64,000 nt of DNA from Legionella sp. PC1000 (GCF_014109805.1 NZ_CP059403.1:1-64000), one strand, 5' to 3'. Positions 53,843 through 62,430 are shown, counted from the first letter of the stretch. Numbers and translations: made by a program. Notes: generated by a model not told the origin, from the sequence alone.

Positions 53843-55294
53843 ATGAAATTGTTTTATTGCGTTCATGGAGTACTATTAAGTACGCTGTTTTTAGGACAAG
53901 CTCTTGCAAATCAAGAGCTTGTTTCTCGTAAAACGACTGATCCTACAGTATTATTGATTAAAAAGTTCCAAACCGAAGTGGATGGTAAACCAGCTGAGTT
54001 GTTCCGCATCGAACAGCCCGATGGGGCATGGGGATATAAGGGGGTCAAAGGTCAAGTATTTGATGCGATTGTAAAAAATCAAACGGATAAGCCCACCGTC
54101 TTACATTGGCATGGTCTTATTGTTCCTAATGATCAAGATGGGGTACCTTATGTGACGCAAGCACCTATTCCCCCAGGCGGCGAGTATCATTATCATTTCT
54201 TACTTAAACAGTCTGGGACTTATTGGATGCATTCGCATCATGATTTACAAGTACAGCAATTTTTATCAGCCCCTTTGATTATTGCTGATCCAAACGATAA
54301 GGTGAGTGATAAAGAGGTTACTTTATTTATCGGAGATTTTAGTTTTAAAAAACCAGAAGTGATTCTAAGTGAGTTAAAAAAAGGGCAAATGACCCACATG
54401 CATCATGGCAGTGGGATGTCTTCTATGCCTATGGATAATGCGGCACCTGATTTAAATGATGTCAATTATGATGCTTTTCTCACCAATTATAAAACTTTAA
54501 AAAATCCTCAAATCGTTCCCGTTCATCCAGGAGATACTGTTCGATTACGTTTCATTGCGGGTTCTGCAATGTCCAATTTTTTTATAAATACAGGTATTTT
54601 GAAAGGAGAGGCAATCGCACTCGATGGCCAATCGATTCAACCGGTACAATCCGAGCAATTTCAACTGGCTGTGGGACAACGACTTGATGTCCTGGTGACT
54701 ATTCCCCAGGGTGAAGCAGCATATCCTATTCTTGCTCAAGGCGAGGGGACGCAGATGCAAACGGGTTTAATACTCGCAACGCCTAAAGCGATTATTCCTA
54801 AACTTAATGAAAAAAATTCAAGTAAAGCAGGGGCTTTAAATTATGATCAGGAGTTTCAATTTAAAGCATTAAACCCACTGCCTGATAAAACACCAGGCCA
54901 AATCTTAACCGTTAATCTAGAAGGCGATATGATGCGCTATGAATGGACTATTAATAACCAAAAGTGGCCAGACATCAAACCTTTAATCGTTGATGGAAAT
55001 AAACGCGTTGAAATGGTCTTTAACAATAAAACGACCATGGCTCATCCTATGCATTTGCATGGTCATGTATTTGAAGTAACCGAGATTGATGGTAAAAAAA
55101 TAAAGAATGGCTTGTTGCACGATACGGTCATCGTGTTGCCAAAATCAACAGTGAACATTCAATTCGATACCGATAATCCTGGTAATTGGATGATGCATTG
55201 CCATATGCTGTATCATCAAGAAACGGGCATGATGACCCTAGTGAGTTATCGCGATTTTAAATTGCCAAAATTAATGATGCACCATTCGTTGTAA
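53843..55294 (+). CDS. Multicopper oxidase
   Basis: About 483 residues with signal peptide and the four copper-site motifs: VLHWHGLIVPNDQDG, YWMHSHHDLQ, AHPMHLHGHVFEV and MMHCHMLYHQETGMM, the last holding the H-C-H of the type 1/type 3 sites. A Met/His-rich insert (THMHHGSGMSSMPM) probably binds Cu(I). It is thought to oxidise toxic Cu(I) to Cu(II) in the periplasm. The ATG at 53843 follows AAGGA by 8 bases; the frame also opens at TTG 53840. Last plus-strand gene of the copper operon. Confidence 0.92.
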   Translation: MKLFYCVHGVLLSTLFLGQALANQELVSRKTTDPTVLLIKKFQTEVDGKPAELFRIEQPDGAWGYKGVKGQVFDAIVKNQTDKPTVLHWHGLIVPNDQDGVPYVTQAPIPPGGEYHYHFLLKQSGTYWMHSHHDLQVQQFLSAPLIIADPNDKVSDKEVTLFIGDFSFKKPEVILSELKKGQMTHMHHGSGMSSMPMDNAAPDLNDVNYDAFLTNYKTLKNPQIVPVHPGDTVRLRFIAGSAMSNFFINTGILKGEAIALDGQSIQPVQSEQFQLAVGQRLDVLVTIPQGEAAYPILAQGEGTQMQTGLILATPKAIIPKLNEKNSSKAGALNYDQEFQFKALNPLPDKTPGQILTVNLEGDMMRYEWTINNQKWPDIKPLIVDGNKRVEMVFNNKTTMAHPMHLHGHVFEVTEIDGKKIKNGLLHDTVIVLPKSTVNIQFDTDNPGNWMMHCHMLYHQETGMMTLVSYRDFKLPKLMMHHSL

Positions 55295-55322
55295 GCTCCA
55301 TTACAGTATCTGCAAGGAGCTT
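55293..55322. terminator. Hairpin between converging copper genes
   Basis: AAGCTCC (55293-55299) and GGAGCTT (55316-55322) form a 7-bp stem between the multicopper oxidase gene and the copper-storage gene, which converge here. No clear T-run follows on either strand, so termination strength is doubtful. Confidence 0.4.
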
Positions 55323-55327
55323 GAACA

Positions 55328-55657
55328 TTAAGCCATTTTTTCGCATTCTTCAGCACATTGATAACATGCATCGGCACATCGCTTGCAGTGTTCCATGTGC
55401 TGATGCTTACTGCATTCATCGCCGCAAGCACGGCAAATTTTAGCACATAATCCACAAATTTCTTTAGCAAAGGATGAACCCCTGGCCATCATCTCTGCTG
55501 CAAGGGCGCAGATTGCTGCACAATCACGATCCAATGTAATACAACAGGCTAGGTCTTTACGGTTGTCATCTTCGCTGCAAGCCGTTGCGCAATGCTCACA
55601 TTCAGCTACACATTTTTGGCAGGCTTTAATACAGGCCTCATACTGTTGGTGGGACAT
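55328..55657 (-). CDS. Cys-rich four-helix copper-storage protein (Csp-like)
   Basis: About 109 residues with 18 or more Cys in helical CxxxCxxxC spacing: CIKACQKCVAECEHCATACS, then CAAICALAAE, CGLCAKICRACGDECS, and CKRCADACYQCAEECEKMA. This is the DUF326/Csp pattern, a four-helix bundle filled with Cu(I). There is no signal peptide, so it is probably cytosolic (Csp3-like). AAGGAG lies 8 bases before the ATG at 55657; the frame extends to 55687 but that part lies in the upstream gene. Confidence 0.88.
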   Translation of the reverse strand: MSHQQYEACIKACQKCVAECEHCATACSEDDNRKDLACCITLDRDCAAICALAAEMMARGSSFAKEICGLCAKICRACGDECSKHQHMEHCKRCADACYQCAEECEKMA

Positions 55658-55658
55658 G

Positions 55659-56024
55659 CTATTCTCCTTTTGATGGTTCATTTGCATACCATTGATTACG
55701 CCATGTTTTTAATTGCTCAATTTCTTTTTGTTGGGTGTCAATGATTTTCTGAGCCATTTCCTTGATTTCTGGGTGTGTTGCCTTGTCTAAGGCATCTTTT
55801 GCCATCATAAGGGCAGCCTGGTGATGAGGTATCATCATATCAATGAAGCGTTTATCGTATTGGTTGTCTTTTTTTCCTAACTTGTCCATCATCATTTGAT
55901 CCATTGCACTTTGACATTGGCTCATTGAGCCCATATTACACGCACAATTTTCTTTTGCCCAAAGTGTATTAGGGATTATAATGGTAAGCGCAAGACTGCT
56001 GATAATTAATAATTTTTTAAACAT
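55659..56024 (-). CDS. DUF305-type periplasmic metal-associated protein
   Basis: 121 residues with a signal peptide (FKKLLIISSLALTIIIPNTLWA) and the DUF305 pattern YDKRFIDMMIPHHQAALMMA. Met/His residues in the helices and the early Cys (CACNMGS) suggest copper binding. Such proteins (for example CopM) bind copper in the periplasm. One operon with the Csp-like gene, whose ATG lies just after its stop. Confidence 0.82.
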   Translation of the reverse strand: MFKKLLIISSLALTIIIPNTLWAKENCACNMGSMSQCQSAMDQMMMDKLGKKDNQYDKRFIDMMIPHHQAALMMAKDALDKATHPEIKEMAQKIIDTQQKEIEQLKTWRNQWYANEPSKGE

Positions 56025-56057
56025 TAGGCTTATCCTTGTCCAGTTTTATGAAATGAT

Positions 56058-56435
56058 TTAATGGTTCTTTCTTGAACCATTAAGGAACTCAATAATTTTT
56101 ATTACGTCTTTTTTTGTAAAGGGCTTACGAAAGACTCGCTCCTTGTTCTCTTCTGATAATGCATAATCTTCGTGTGAAGATATACCTATAATAGGGGTTT
56201 TTTTGCCAATGCGCCAATTGTTCTGAATTTGATTAATTAATATAGTTCTTTGGTGAATGTTTATATCAATTAAAATAAGATCGTATAATGTAAAGGACAG
56301 GTACTCCCTGGCAGATTCAAAATCCCAAGCAATATCTAGATGATGCCGAAAATTGAGGAATTGGGAGCGAATAACAATTCGCTTCGCTAGGGAAGGTTCG
56401 ACTATTAAAAAAGAATAAGACTGTGGTGTGGACAT
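56058..56435 (-). CDS. CheY-like receiver domain protein, atypical
   Basis: 125 residues with the receiver fold order: SFLIVEPSLAKRIVIRSQF, YDLILIDINIHQRTI (phosphorylatable Asp), PIIGISSHEDY, and RVFRKPFTKKDVIKIIEFL with the conserved Lys-Pro. The usual first acidic pair is only a single Glu (VEPS), which may weaken metal binding and phosphorylation. No output domain. It has no sensor kinase in the neighbourhood. Confidence 0.75.
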   Translation of the reverse strand: MSTPQSYSFLIVEPSLAKRIVIRSQFLNFRHHLDIAWDFESAREYLSFTLYDLILIDINIHQRTILINQIQNNWRIGKKTPIIGISSHEDYALSEENKERVFRKPFTKKDVIKIIEFLNGSRKNH

Positions 56436-56651
56436 TTCTTACCTTAATAGGTGCTATATACCACAGCATAGTTTATTATAGTGCAATTTTTGTCATTACA
56501 GGCTTCAGGAGTGGGATGTAATGCAATAATAGTAATTGTCTTTTTTAGGCCTCTAATGGTGGGTTTTAAGATCATAGGAATCTAAGTATTAGAATTTCAT
56601 ATCAATTTTAAAATATCGCATCCCATCAAAATTTTTTATTTCAATAAAATA

Positions 56652-57212
56652 TCACTTGTTTTTTTTCTTGACTGAATATTTGAATTTTACAATAGCAAGA
56701 TTAACCTCTATGCTTGCTTCCGTTTCAGATGTGTCGAGGTCATCAGGAACCACTAGATCCGAAATTAAATTACCTGTTTTTTGCATGAGCTCTTGGTACT
56801 TTGGTGAATTTTGTGGGGTTTGTGGTATTGCTTTAATAGTACGTGATATTTCCCTTACTTTGGTAAAAGTTTCAATAATGGCTAAAGTAGTTTCTGTTGC
56901 TTTTGGGCTTTTTAATATAGTAGCTAGCATATAAAGACCTTTCTCAGTGAAGGCTTTAGGGTTTACTGTTGAATGCTTTAGTCCATCGAACCGGTGGAAA
57001 TTTTCCACCAGTTCATTCTTTTCACGCTTATTTAGTTGAATAATATAGTTATCAGGAAACTTATCCGGGTTGTTTTTGACTGCTTTATTAATATCTCTTG
57101 TTTCTACTCCGTATAAAGCGGCGATGTCAGAATCGAGAATAACGTGTATGTTTCTGATTTCTATTATTTGTTCTTCTACGTTCAATTGACTGATGTTCAT
57201 TATTAAATCCAT
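56652..57212 (-). CDS. ORF6N-domain protein (phage/plasmid regulator type)
   Basis: About 186 residues. The N-terminal 90 residues form an ORF6N domain: EEQIIEIRNIHVILDSDIAA, LYGVETRDINKAVKNNPDKF, and KAFTEKGLYMLATILKSPKA. Such proteins are probable DNA-binding antirepressor-like factors in phages and mobile elements. The C-terminal part is helical and ends in Lys. The frame opens at 57233, but AGGT before the ATG at 57212 favours that start. It is divergent from the recombinase gene. Confidence 0.82.
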   Translation of the reverse strand: MDLIMNISQLNVEEQIIEIRNIHVILDSDIAALYGVETRDINKAVKNNPDKFPDNYIIQLNKREKNELVENFHRFDGLKHSTVNPKAFTEKGLYMLATILKSPKATETTLAIIETFTKVREISRTIKAIPQTPQNSPKYQELMQKTGNLISDLVVPDDLDTSETEASIEVNLAIVKFKYSVKKKNK

Positions 57213-57310
57213 GATTATAACCTGATAGGGCATTATAAGGCGTGCTGAGTTTTTATCCCAGAATATTTATGAGGGTATAGGTTATTTAAGCAGTCAGATA
57301 GGTGTGTTAT

Positions 57311-57348
57311 TGTTTGGGGTAGATAACGTACCTTATCTACCCCAAACA
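57311..57348. other. dif-like recombination site (11-6-11 layout)
   Basis: TGTTTGGGGTAGATAA (57311-57326) and TTATCTACCCCAAACA (57333-57348) are exact inverted 16-bp arms around the 6-base spacer CGTACC. The innermost ATAA and TTAT match the inner ends of dif and pdif sites for XerC/XerD. A third arm, GTTTGGGGTAGATAA, lies at 57420-57434 in the recombinase gene. It sits 22 bases before that gene's start, so it may be both recombination site and operator. Confidence 0.65.
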
Positions 57349-57369
57349 TGATATTATTGAAAAAAACTC

Positions 57370-58404
57370 ATGGAGAAGTTCTTGAATTTACTGGATGCTC
57401 AAAATGACCAAAATCGAAAGTTTGGGGTAGATAAGGTTTTTCATCCATTGGATGTTCATTTTGATACCAATTCGTTATCGGCCTGGTTGTCATTTTATTT
57501 TCAGGTTCATGTCAAAGGTGCGCCCGAAAAAACAGTTCAGGCGAAACAAAAAGACTTATCTAAATTTTTAAATTTTTTTCAGGTCGAAGTAGGGCACGAC
57601 CAGGTAGATAATTGGACACCAGCAGTAAGTAAACAATTTCAACGTTCCTTATGCAATACCATTTCGGAGAAAACCGGAAAAGCATACAAAGCGACTTCCA
57701 TTAATCGGACCATGGCAACCATTCGTCATGCAGGCCGTTGGCTTTATCAACAACGACCCTTAATTGCGGGCGATCCTTTATCAGGGGTTAAAGATTTACA
57801 GACAGATGCTCCAGAATGGAATGGCTTGAACTCGAAACAGCTTATGCGCTTAAAAGCAGCCTGCGAGCAACGCGCTAAAATATGTACTCGAAAAAATCAA
57901 AATGCATTATTGGAAACTGCTGTTTTTTATGTGTTGTTGGGAACAGGTTTGCGGGAATCTGAATTGGTCTCATTAAATGTACACCAATTTCATTCAAAAG
58001 GGCTTCATTCTGTAGTACGACATAAAAGTAAACGGGTGACTACTAAAATTCCCTTACCGCAAGAAAGTAGAGAACATTTGGATAATTATTTAAAGAGTCG
58101 AGCTATAGAATCTGACCAACCCTTATTTATTAATAGGGCAGGGAATCGTATTAATACTCGGAATATATTTCGAATATGTCAGCGAGTTTTAAAACAAGTG
58201 CTTGCACTTTTACCAGAGAATGAGCGATTTGAATTTACACCTCATAAACTTCGGCATACTTTTTTGAAAAAAGTAACAGATAAGCATGGAGTGCATTTTG
58301 CTCAGGAACTTAGTGGAAATGTTTCAATAAAAGAAATTTTTCGTTATGCGAAGCCCAGTCAGGACGAAATGCAGGAAACAATAGAAGAATTATTTGAATC
58401 ATAA
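57370..58404 (+). CDS. Tyrosine recombinase (XerC/phage integrase type)
   Basis: 344 residues. A SAM-like N-terminal domain (about 20-125) is followed by the catalytic domain with LLGTGLRESELVSL (first Arg), HKSKRVTTKIPL (Lys region), TPHKLRHTFLKKV (HxLR) and nucleophile region IKEIFRYAKPSQ with Tyr. Size and layout agree with XerC/D-like or plasmid resolvase-type recombinases. It may resolve plasmid dimers or mobilise the adjoining genes. The ATG has no good ribosome site, perhaps because the leader is part of the site listed above. Confidence 0.9.
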   Translation: MEKFLNLLDAQNDQNRKFGVDKVFHPLDVHFDTNSLSAWLSFYFQVHVKGAPEKTVQAKQKDLSKFLNFFQVEVGHDQVDNWTPAVSKQFQRSLCNTISEKTGKAYKATSINRTMATIRHAGRWLYQQRPLIAGDPLSGVKDLQTDAPEWNGLNSKQLMRLKAACEQRAKICTRKNQNALLETAVFYVLLGTGLRESELVSLNVHQFHSKGLHSVVRHKSKRVTTKIPLPQESREHLDNYLKSRAIESDQPLFINRAGNRINTRNIFRICQRVLKQVLALLPENERFEFTPHKLRHTFLKKVTDKHGVHFAQELSGNVSIKEIFRYAKPSQDEMQETIEELFES

Positions 58405-58475
58405 TTTGGTCTTATTTAAGCCATTAAAGTAAAGTAGATGTTAATGAGAATAAAATACAAAACGGTGGACAACTA

Positions 58476-58820
58476 ATGAATAACAGAAATGATCTCATGA
58501 TCCGCTTTGATAAGGCTTGGAAGCAAGGTGTAAAAAAAGTTGGTGTTGAATTTTTTAACCTAAAAGCATCCTCACTCAATGATGCTCACAAAAGATGGCA
58601 GTTAGAACCCAACTATCAATTCATTAAAGAGTCCATAGGCGGTTATAGCCATAGCAAACAAGTATTGCTTGCTACGATGTACTCTTTTTTTGATCCTGAG
58701 TGCGGTCAAGAACTACTTGAAAAAGTTGGTACATCAAACTTTGTTGATGCTCGATCCTACCTTGATGAAGAGGGGGTTTACATTATTTCTGAGCTTTGGA
58801 ATAGCCATTACGGATGGTGA
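58476..58820 (+). CDS. Conserved small protein, unknown
   Basis: 114 residues, soluble, with a first helix MIRFDKAWKQGVKKVGVEFF and a later SKQVLLATMYSFFDPECGQE. GGTGGA lies about 7 bases before the ATG. No motif recognised. Lies between the recombinase and the toxin-antitoxin pair, a typical place for cargo genes. Confidence 0.6.
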   Translation: MNNRNDLMIRFDKAWKQGVKKVGVEFFNLKASSLNDAHKRWQLEPNYQFIKESIGGYSHSKQVLLATMYSFFDPECGQELLEKVGTSNFVDARSYLDEEGVYIISELWNSHYGW

Positions 58821-58995
58821 AATTCTCCCGAAATTCAGCATGTCCTTTATTTCTGGATTTCCATCTATCAGGATTTAATCATTTAGAATTTATCTGTTAA
58901 TAATTGGGTTAGTATTTGGGTCAGTATTTCTTGAAATATAGAACTGAGTGCTATATAATTACACCATATAATAAAAAGAAATATGGAATGTTATT

Positions 58996-59376
58996 TTGCG
59001 GGTTTTTAAAAACAAATGGTTTACTAAATTTGCAAAGAAAGAGCGTATTTTAGATTCTCAATTATGTAAGTTAATAAAAGAGATTGAAAAAGGATTAATC
59101 GATGTTGATTATGGTGGTGGAGTTATAAAGCAAAGGCTTGGCAGAGCAAACCAAGGAAAGTCGGGTGGGTATCGGTGTATTATTTTATATCGATATAAAG
59201 ATCTGGCCTTTTTAGTGTATGGATTTCCAAAAAATGAACGTGACAACATAAGCCAGGAAGAAGAGCAAATATTTAAAGATTTATCTCAGCAGATGCTGGG
59301 CTTTTCTGGTGATGACATTGAGCGATTGCTCCAATCAGGTGCACTTGTGGAGGTACTATATAATGAGCAAAAATAA
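58996..59376 (+). CDS. RelE/HigB-like toxin
   Basis: About 126 residues. Pattern FKNKWFTKFAKKERILDSQL, then GGGVIKQRLGRANQGKSGGY and RCIILYRYKDLAFLVYGFPK belongs to the RelE-like family that includes COG4737 toxins. Basic residues cluster in the middle as in mRNA interferases. The start is a TTG at 58996 preceded by GGA; no in-frame ATG fits. It overlaps the antitoxin gene by 14 bases. Toxin-first order is that of higBA. Confidence 0.8.
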   Translation: MRVFKNKWFTKFAKKERILDSQLCKLIKEIEKGLIDVDYGGGVIKQRLGRANQGKSGGYRCIILYRYKDLAFLVYGFPKNERDNISQEEEQIFKDLSQQMLGFSGDDIERLLQSGALVEVLYNEQK

Positions 59377-59686
59377 AACATATAAAAGTGAGGTTTTTGA
59401 GGCTGTACATGAAACTGTTGTTGATATGTTTGATGCGGGTGTTATTGATAAACAAACAATGCGACAATTTGATCGCGCATGTTTAACCCCGATACATGAA
59501 TTTTTACCTGTAGAAATAAAGGCATTGCGTGAACGAGAAAATGTGAGCCAACCCATATTTGCGTATTGTCTTAATGTATCTAAAGATCTTATTAGCCAAT
59601 GGGAGAGGGGGCTTAAAAAACCAGCAGGTACTTCTTTGAAATTACTTTCTTTAATCGAAAAGAAAGGACTAAACGCTATATTATAA
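59363..59686 (+). CDS. HigA-like antitoxin, XRE helix-turn-helix
   Basis: About 107 residues. The C-terminal 55 hold an XRE helix-turn-helix: IKALRERENVSQPIFAYCLN, VSKDLISQWERGLKKP. The N-terminal helix (EVFEAVHETVVDMFDAGVID) probably covers the toxin. GGAGG lies 11 bases before the ATG at 59363; the upstream frame to 59309 lies inside the toxin gene and lacks support. Represses its own operon in most family members. Confidence 0.85.
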   Translation: MSKNKTYKSEVFEAVHETVVDMFDAGVIDKQTMRQFDRACLTPIHEFLPVEIKALRERENVSQPIFAYCLNVSKDLISQWERGLKKPAGTSLKLLSLIEKKGLNAIL

Positions 59687-59710
59687 ATATATGAGACGAG
59701 TCAGGATACC

Positions 59711-59743
59711 TGTGATTACGATTGTAACCCAATCTTAATCACA
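59711..59743. repeat. Hairpin between converging transcripts
   Basis: TGTGATTA (59711-59718) pairs with TAATCACA (59736-59743); an inner GATTG/CAATC stem is nested. It lies between the antitoxin gene and the minus-strand gene at 59790. No T-run is seen, so it is a weak terminator candidate. Confidence 0.4.
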
Positions 59744-59789
59744 AATAGAAATGGAGGCACTTACCCAATTTTTTAGCCGAAGAAGAGTC

Positions 59790-61223
59790 TTATTGCCCTA
59801 ATTCAGAATCCAGATAACCTCGGACTGCTTTAAGAATCTCAACCAGGTAGTAATCCATCTTTTGCCATTCACTTTCACTGACACCAAAAAAAACGGAAAA
59901 ACGAAGCCAGTGGCTGAATAAAGCATTAGTAATGGCTTCGATGCGCATATCCTTTTTAAGGAAATCACAGGTGATGGTGTGAATGGCTGTGTTGACCGCT
60001 TCGGTCTGCTCCAGGGCAATTTTCTGCGGCACGTTATCCAATTTTTCAGGGTGGGTCAGATGTTTTTTTAATTGTTGCATGGAATCGTTTAGCGCACGAA
60101 TTTCCTTGCTTAATTCTGGCTTGGGCAGGGAGTGGGTAGTTGATTTGACCAGTTTAATGACGGGCAGCATGTGGTGGAAAGGGTCAGTCTTGCCCAGTGT
60201 TTGTTCACTCACTCCATTTATAGGAGCCTCCAGGATAAACCAGAAATAAAAAAGGCTCATTAAAATGATTTTAACTTCATACCCCTGGGTTATCAGCTCC
60301 ATGAGTGTTTTTTCAATGCCAGCATGGGCGATGAGAACCTCTTTTTGAAATGCATTGGCAGCGGGCGTTTTTTGGTTGTATGTCTGTTCGGAAAGGTGGC
60401 GAATTTCACTTAAAAGGGATTCCGTTTCTTCATAATGAGCGCTTTGCTGGGCTTCTATTTTTGCATGCTCTGCGGTGGCGTACGATTCCATTAAGCGATA
60501 AATATGTTCTTGAAAGAGGCTCACTAAGGGTAGGCCATAATCAAAATATTGTGATTCTTTGAGGGATTTGTTTTGAAGGTGAGTGAAATAGCCCATCACC
60601 CAACCAATTTGGATGGCTAATTGATTGAGAACATAATGGTCTGAAAGCCCATCGAGTTCTTCTCTCCATTGTGCGCATTGTTCTGAGCCCATCAGCAGCA
60701 TGAGTTTTGTCAGTGATTCATCAGAGCAGAAGGGGGTAGGTTGCTTTTTCTTGCTTCTGATTCCTGGCTGATTATTTATTTCGTCAAACATGTCCATGAT
60801 TTCTCGCCCAAGGCGCATGGTTTGCACCACGATGCTGCCAGGGGTGATGGTGCGCAGTTGATCAAGATGGATTTTCTTTTTTTCCGTACTTTTGACGCTG
60901 TGATTGATGGGGTGTTGTGCAAAAGCATCGAGTGAGGCTTTTGCCTGGTGCTGGATGAGCGTAAGGAGAGATGGTACTAAAGCTTCTGCTTTTTTAACGG
61001 TGTGTACCGTGGTGATTGTACCGAGGTAGGCGCAAAGATAACCACACAGAATTTGAGGTATCTGCACCAGTTTTTCTTCGATGAGTACCCATTTGAGTTC
61101 TTCCAGAAAATGACTACAGCTTTTCATGGTGTCGTATTCAAGATCAGTTAACGAAAAATAAGCGTCTTCGTCAAGCAGTGCGTAATTGACATCGGGGAGC
61201 ATCGGGGCTTGGTAGGAAATCAT
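59790..61223 (-). CDS. Helical repeat protein, unknown
   Basis: 477 residues, without a signal peptide. It seems to contain four related helical modules at about residues 45-90, 205-250, 310-355 and 420-470; each has a hydrophobic helix rich in Trp/Tyr/Phe followed by a Val/Ser/Glu turn and another Leu-rich helix (for example IILMSLFYFWFILEAPINGV and ITNALFSHWLRFSVFFGVSE). No family recognised. It is last in a minus-strand module that starts with ssb and small genes, and its leader (61247-61311) can form competing hairpins. Confidence 0.7.
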   Translation of the reverse strand: MISYQAPMLPDVNYALLDEDAYFSLTDLEYDTMKSCSHFLEELKWVLIEEKLVQIPQILCGYLCAYLGTITTVHTVKKAEALVPSLLTLIQHQAKASLDAFAQHPINHSVKSTEKKKIHLDQLRTITPGSIVVQTMRLGREIMDMFDEINNQPGIRSKKKQPTPFCSDESLTKLMLLMGSEQCAQWREELDGLSDHYVLNQLAIQIGWVMGYFTHLQNKSLKESQYFDYGLPLVSLFQEHIYRLMESYATAEHAKIEAQQSAHYEETESLLSEIRHLSEQTYNQKTPAANAFQKEVLIAHAGIEKTLMELITQGYEVKIILMSLFYFWFILEAPINGVSEQTLGKTDPFHHMLPVIKLVKSTTHSLPKPELSKEIRALNDSMQQLKKHLTHPEKLDNVPQKIALEQTEAVNTAIHTITCDFLKKDMRIEAITNALFSHWLRFSVFFGVSESEWQKMDYYLVEILKAVRGYLDSELGQ

Positions 61224-61246
61224 AAATTCTTCTTGTTACAAAATAG

Positions 61247-61311
61247 AAAGGGCTGATCCTGTGCCAAAATCAGCCCTTTGTGTTGGTATATGCAAGTCCA
61301 ACCTTGCAAAG
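61247..61311 (-). promoter_or_regulatory. Competing-hairpin leader of the 477-residue gene
   Basis: AAAGGGCTGAT (61247-61257) pairs with ATCAGCCCTTT (61269-61279), followed on the minus strand by TCTATTTTG. A second stem, CTTTG (61276-61280) with CAAAG (61307-61311) around GTTGG/CCAAC, shares bases with the first, so the two cannot form together. Confidence 0.55.
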
Positions 61312-61350
61312 ATGAAGCAATGATAATAGGTTTTTTGAAAAATTCAAGGC

Positions 61351-61378
61351 AAAAAAAAGCCCCAGGATATGGGGCTTT
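61351..61378 (-). terminator. Rho-independent terminator after the DUF932 gene
   Basis: AAAGCCCC (61356-61363) and GGGGCTTT (61371-61378) form an 8-bp stem. On the minus strand it is followed by a T-run of at least eight. It ends the DUF932 transcript. Confidence 0.8.
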
Positions 61379-61391
61379 GAACAGATTAGTT

Positions 61392-62186
61392 CTAAGGGCA
61401 AGATAACAAAGTATTTTCAGCAATGCTCCAAAGATCTCGATTTATTTTGATATTTTGATCAATTGCTTTAATTTGCCGGCTTCGAGCGCGTCGCCAGCGT
61501 CCTTTCTCATCCTGTCTGTAGCCAGGCAATCCTCCTTTGATAAGGTTCTCTTGAACGACATTTAAAACAGAAAATAAATCACGTTTCATGTCTTCACGTC
61601 GCCTTGGAGTTAACAGAGTTTTTGCCTCGATGACCAGGTTATCATCCTCACTAAAACGAAGAGCATGCGCTTGTTGAGCAAAATCCAGAAGCTTCTCATT
61701 AGTTAATTGAATCCCCTCCATTTGCTCTACGGCGTCAAGCATTCTGTGAGACGACTCAACAACTTGATAGGTTCCTTCAATGACGTTGCCAATAACATCA
61801 CCTTGATGTCTAACGCGCACTTCATTGTAGTTTTTACCGGCAACCATACCATTGGTGCAAATCTGACGATACAGTCCTGCCATCAAACGATACGAGGACA
61901 TGCCATCGTGAGAGTTGACCAATACCAGTTCAGGAAATAAACCGCCATCCTGCTCGTGATAGTTTCTATGTCGAAATCGGACCATGTGTTTTGCAAAGGC
62001 CTTCCTTTCTTCATGTCTACTCGCTGATTGTGTTGCCTTGGTTGGATAGAACCCTTCCTGAAGCAATACATTAATGATGTCAGAAGTGGCAATTGGCTGA
62101 TATCGCTCACTGGTATGTTCAGCAGCTCCGTGAGTAAATAGCGAAGGGGCTGCTTTATAAAGTTGTTCTGTTGTTAAAATATTCAT
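61392..62186 (-). CDS. DUF932 (phage/plasmid-like) protein
   Basis: About 264 residues from the ATG at 62186. Typical DUF932 segments include RYQPIATSDIINVLLQEGFY, FPELVLVNSHDGMSSYRLMA and GLYRQICTNGMVAG. Proteins of this family are common beside ssb in conjugative plasmids and phages, but the function is not established. AGGAG precedes the ATG by 7 bases; the upstream in-frame ATG (62204) lacks a site. Its leader folds into competing hairpins. Confidence 0.88.
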   Translation of the reverse strand: MNILTTEQLYKAAPSLFTHGAAEHTSERYQPIATSDIINVLLQEGFYPTKATQSASRHEERKAFAKHMVRFRHRNYHEQDGGLFPELVLVNSHDGMSSYRLMAGLYRQICTNGMVAGKNYNEVRVRHQGDVIGNVIEGTYQVVESSHRMLDAVEQMEGIQLTNEKLLDFAQQAHALRFSEDDNLVIEAKTLLTPRRREDMKRDLFSVLNVVQENLIKGGLPGYRQDEKGRWRRARSRQIKAIDQNIKINRDLWSIAENTLLSCP

Positions 62187-62206
62187 TATGTACTCCTGAT
62201 TCAAAG

Positions 62207-62249
62207 AAAAAGGAGCAAGTCCCTAATGGGAGTCTTGCTCCCATTAGGG
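62207..62249 (-). promoter_or_regulatory. Competing-hairpin leader of the DUF932 gene
   Basis: Stem A: CCCTAATGGGAG (62221-62232) with CTCCCATTAGGG (62238-62249), 12 bp. Stem B: GGAGCAAG (62212-62219) with CTTGCTCC (62234-62241), 8 bp, followed by a T-run on the minus strand. They share bases 62238-62241, so forming A prevents the terminator-like B. Confidence 0.7.
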
Positions 62250-62262
62250 TTATTAAATTACT

Positions 62263-62430
62263 TTAATTAATTAAACTGGACAGGCTATACCCACAAAGAC
62301 AAGTGAAGCAATTATCAATTGCCTGCCTGTCGCTGCTATTAAGGTACGATTCGACTAAAAGCTCCGACTGTTTCTCTGTTGGCTCTTCATCATCTAATAC
62401 AGCTGCGGTAATTTTCTCAATTAAATTCAT
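62263..62430 (-). CDS. Small protein, 55 residues
   Basis: Starts MNLIEKITAAVLDDEEPTEK; acidic, helical, with CFTCLCGYS near the end. AAGGAAA lies 7 bases before the ATG at 62430. The open frame reaches 62526 but the extra part overlaps the hairpin leader and the preceding gene. Unknown function; part of the ssb/DUF932 module. Confidence 0.65.
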   Translation of the reverse strand: MNLIEKITAAVLDDEEPTEKQSELLVESYLNSSDRQAIDNCFTCLCGYSLSSLIN

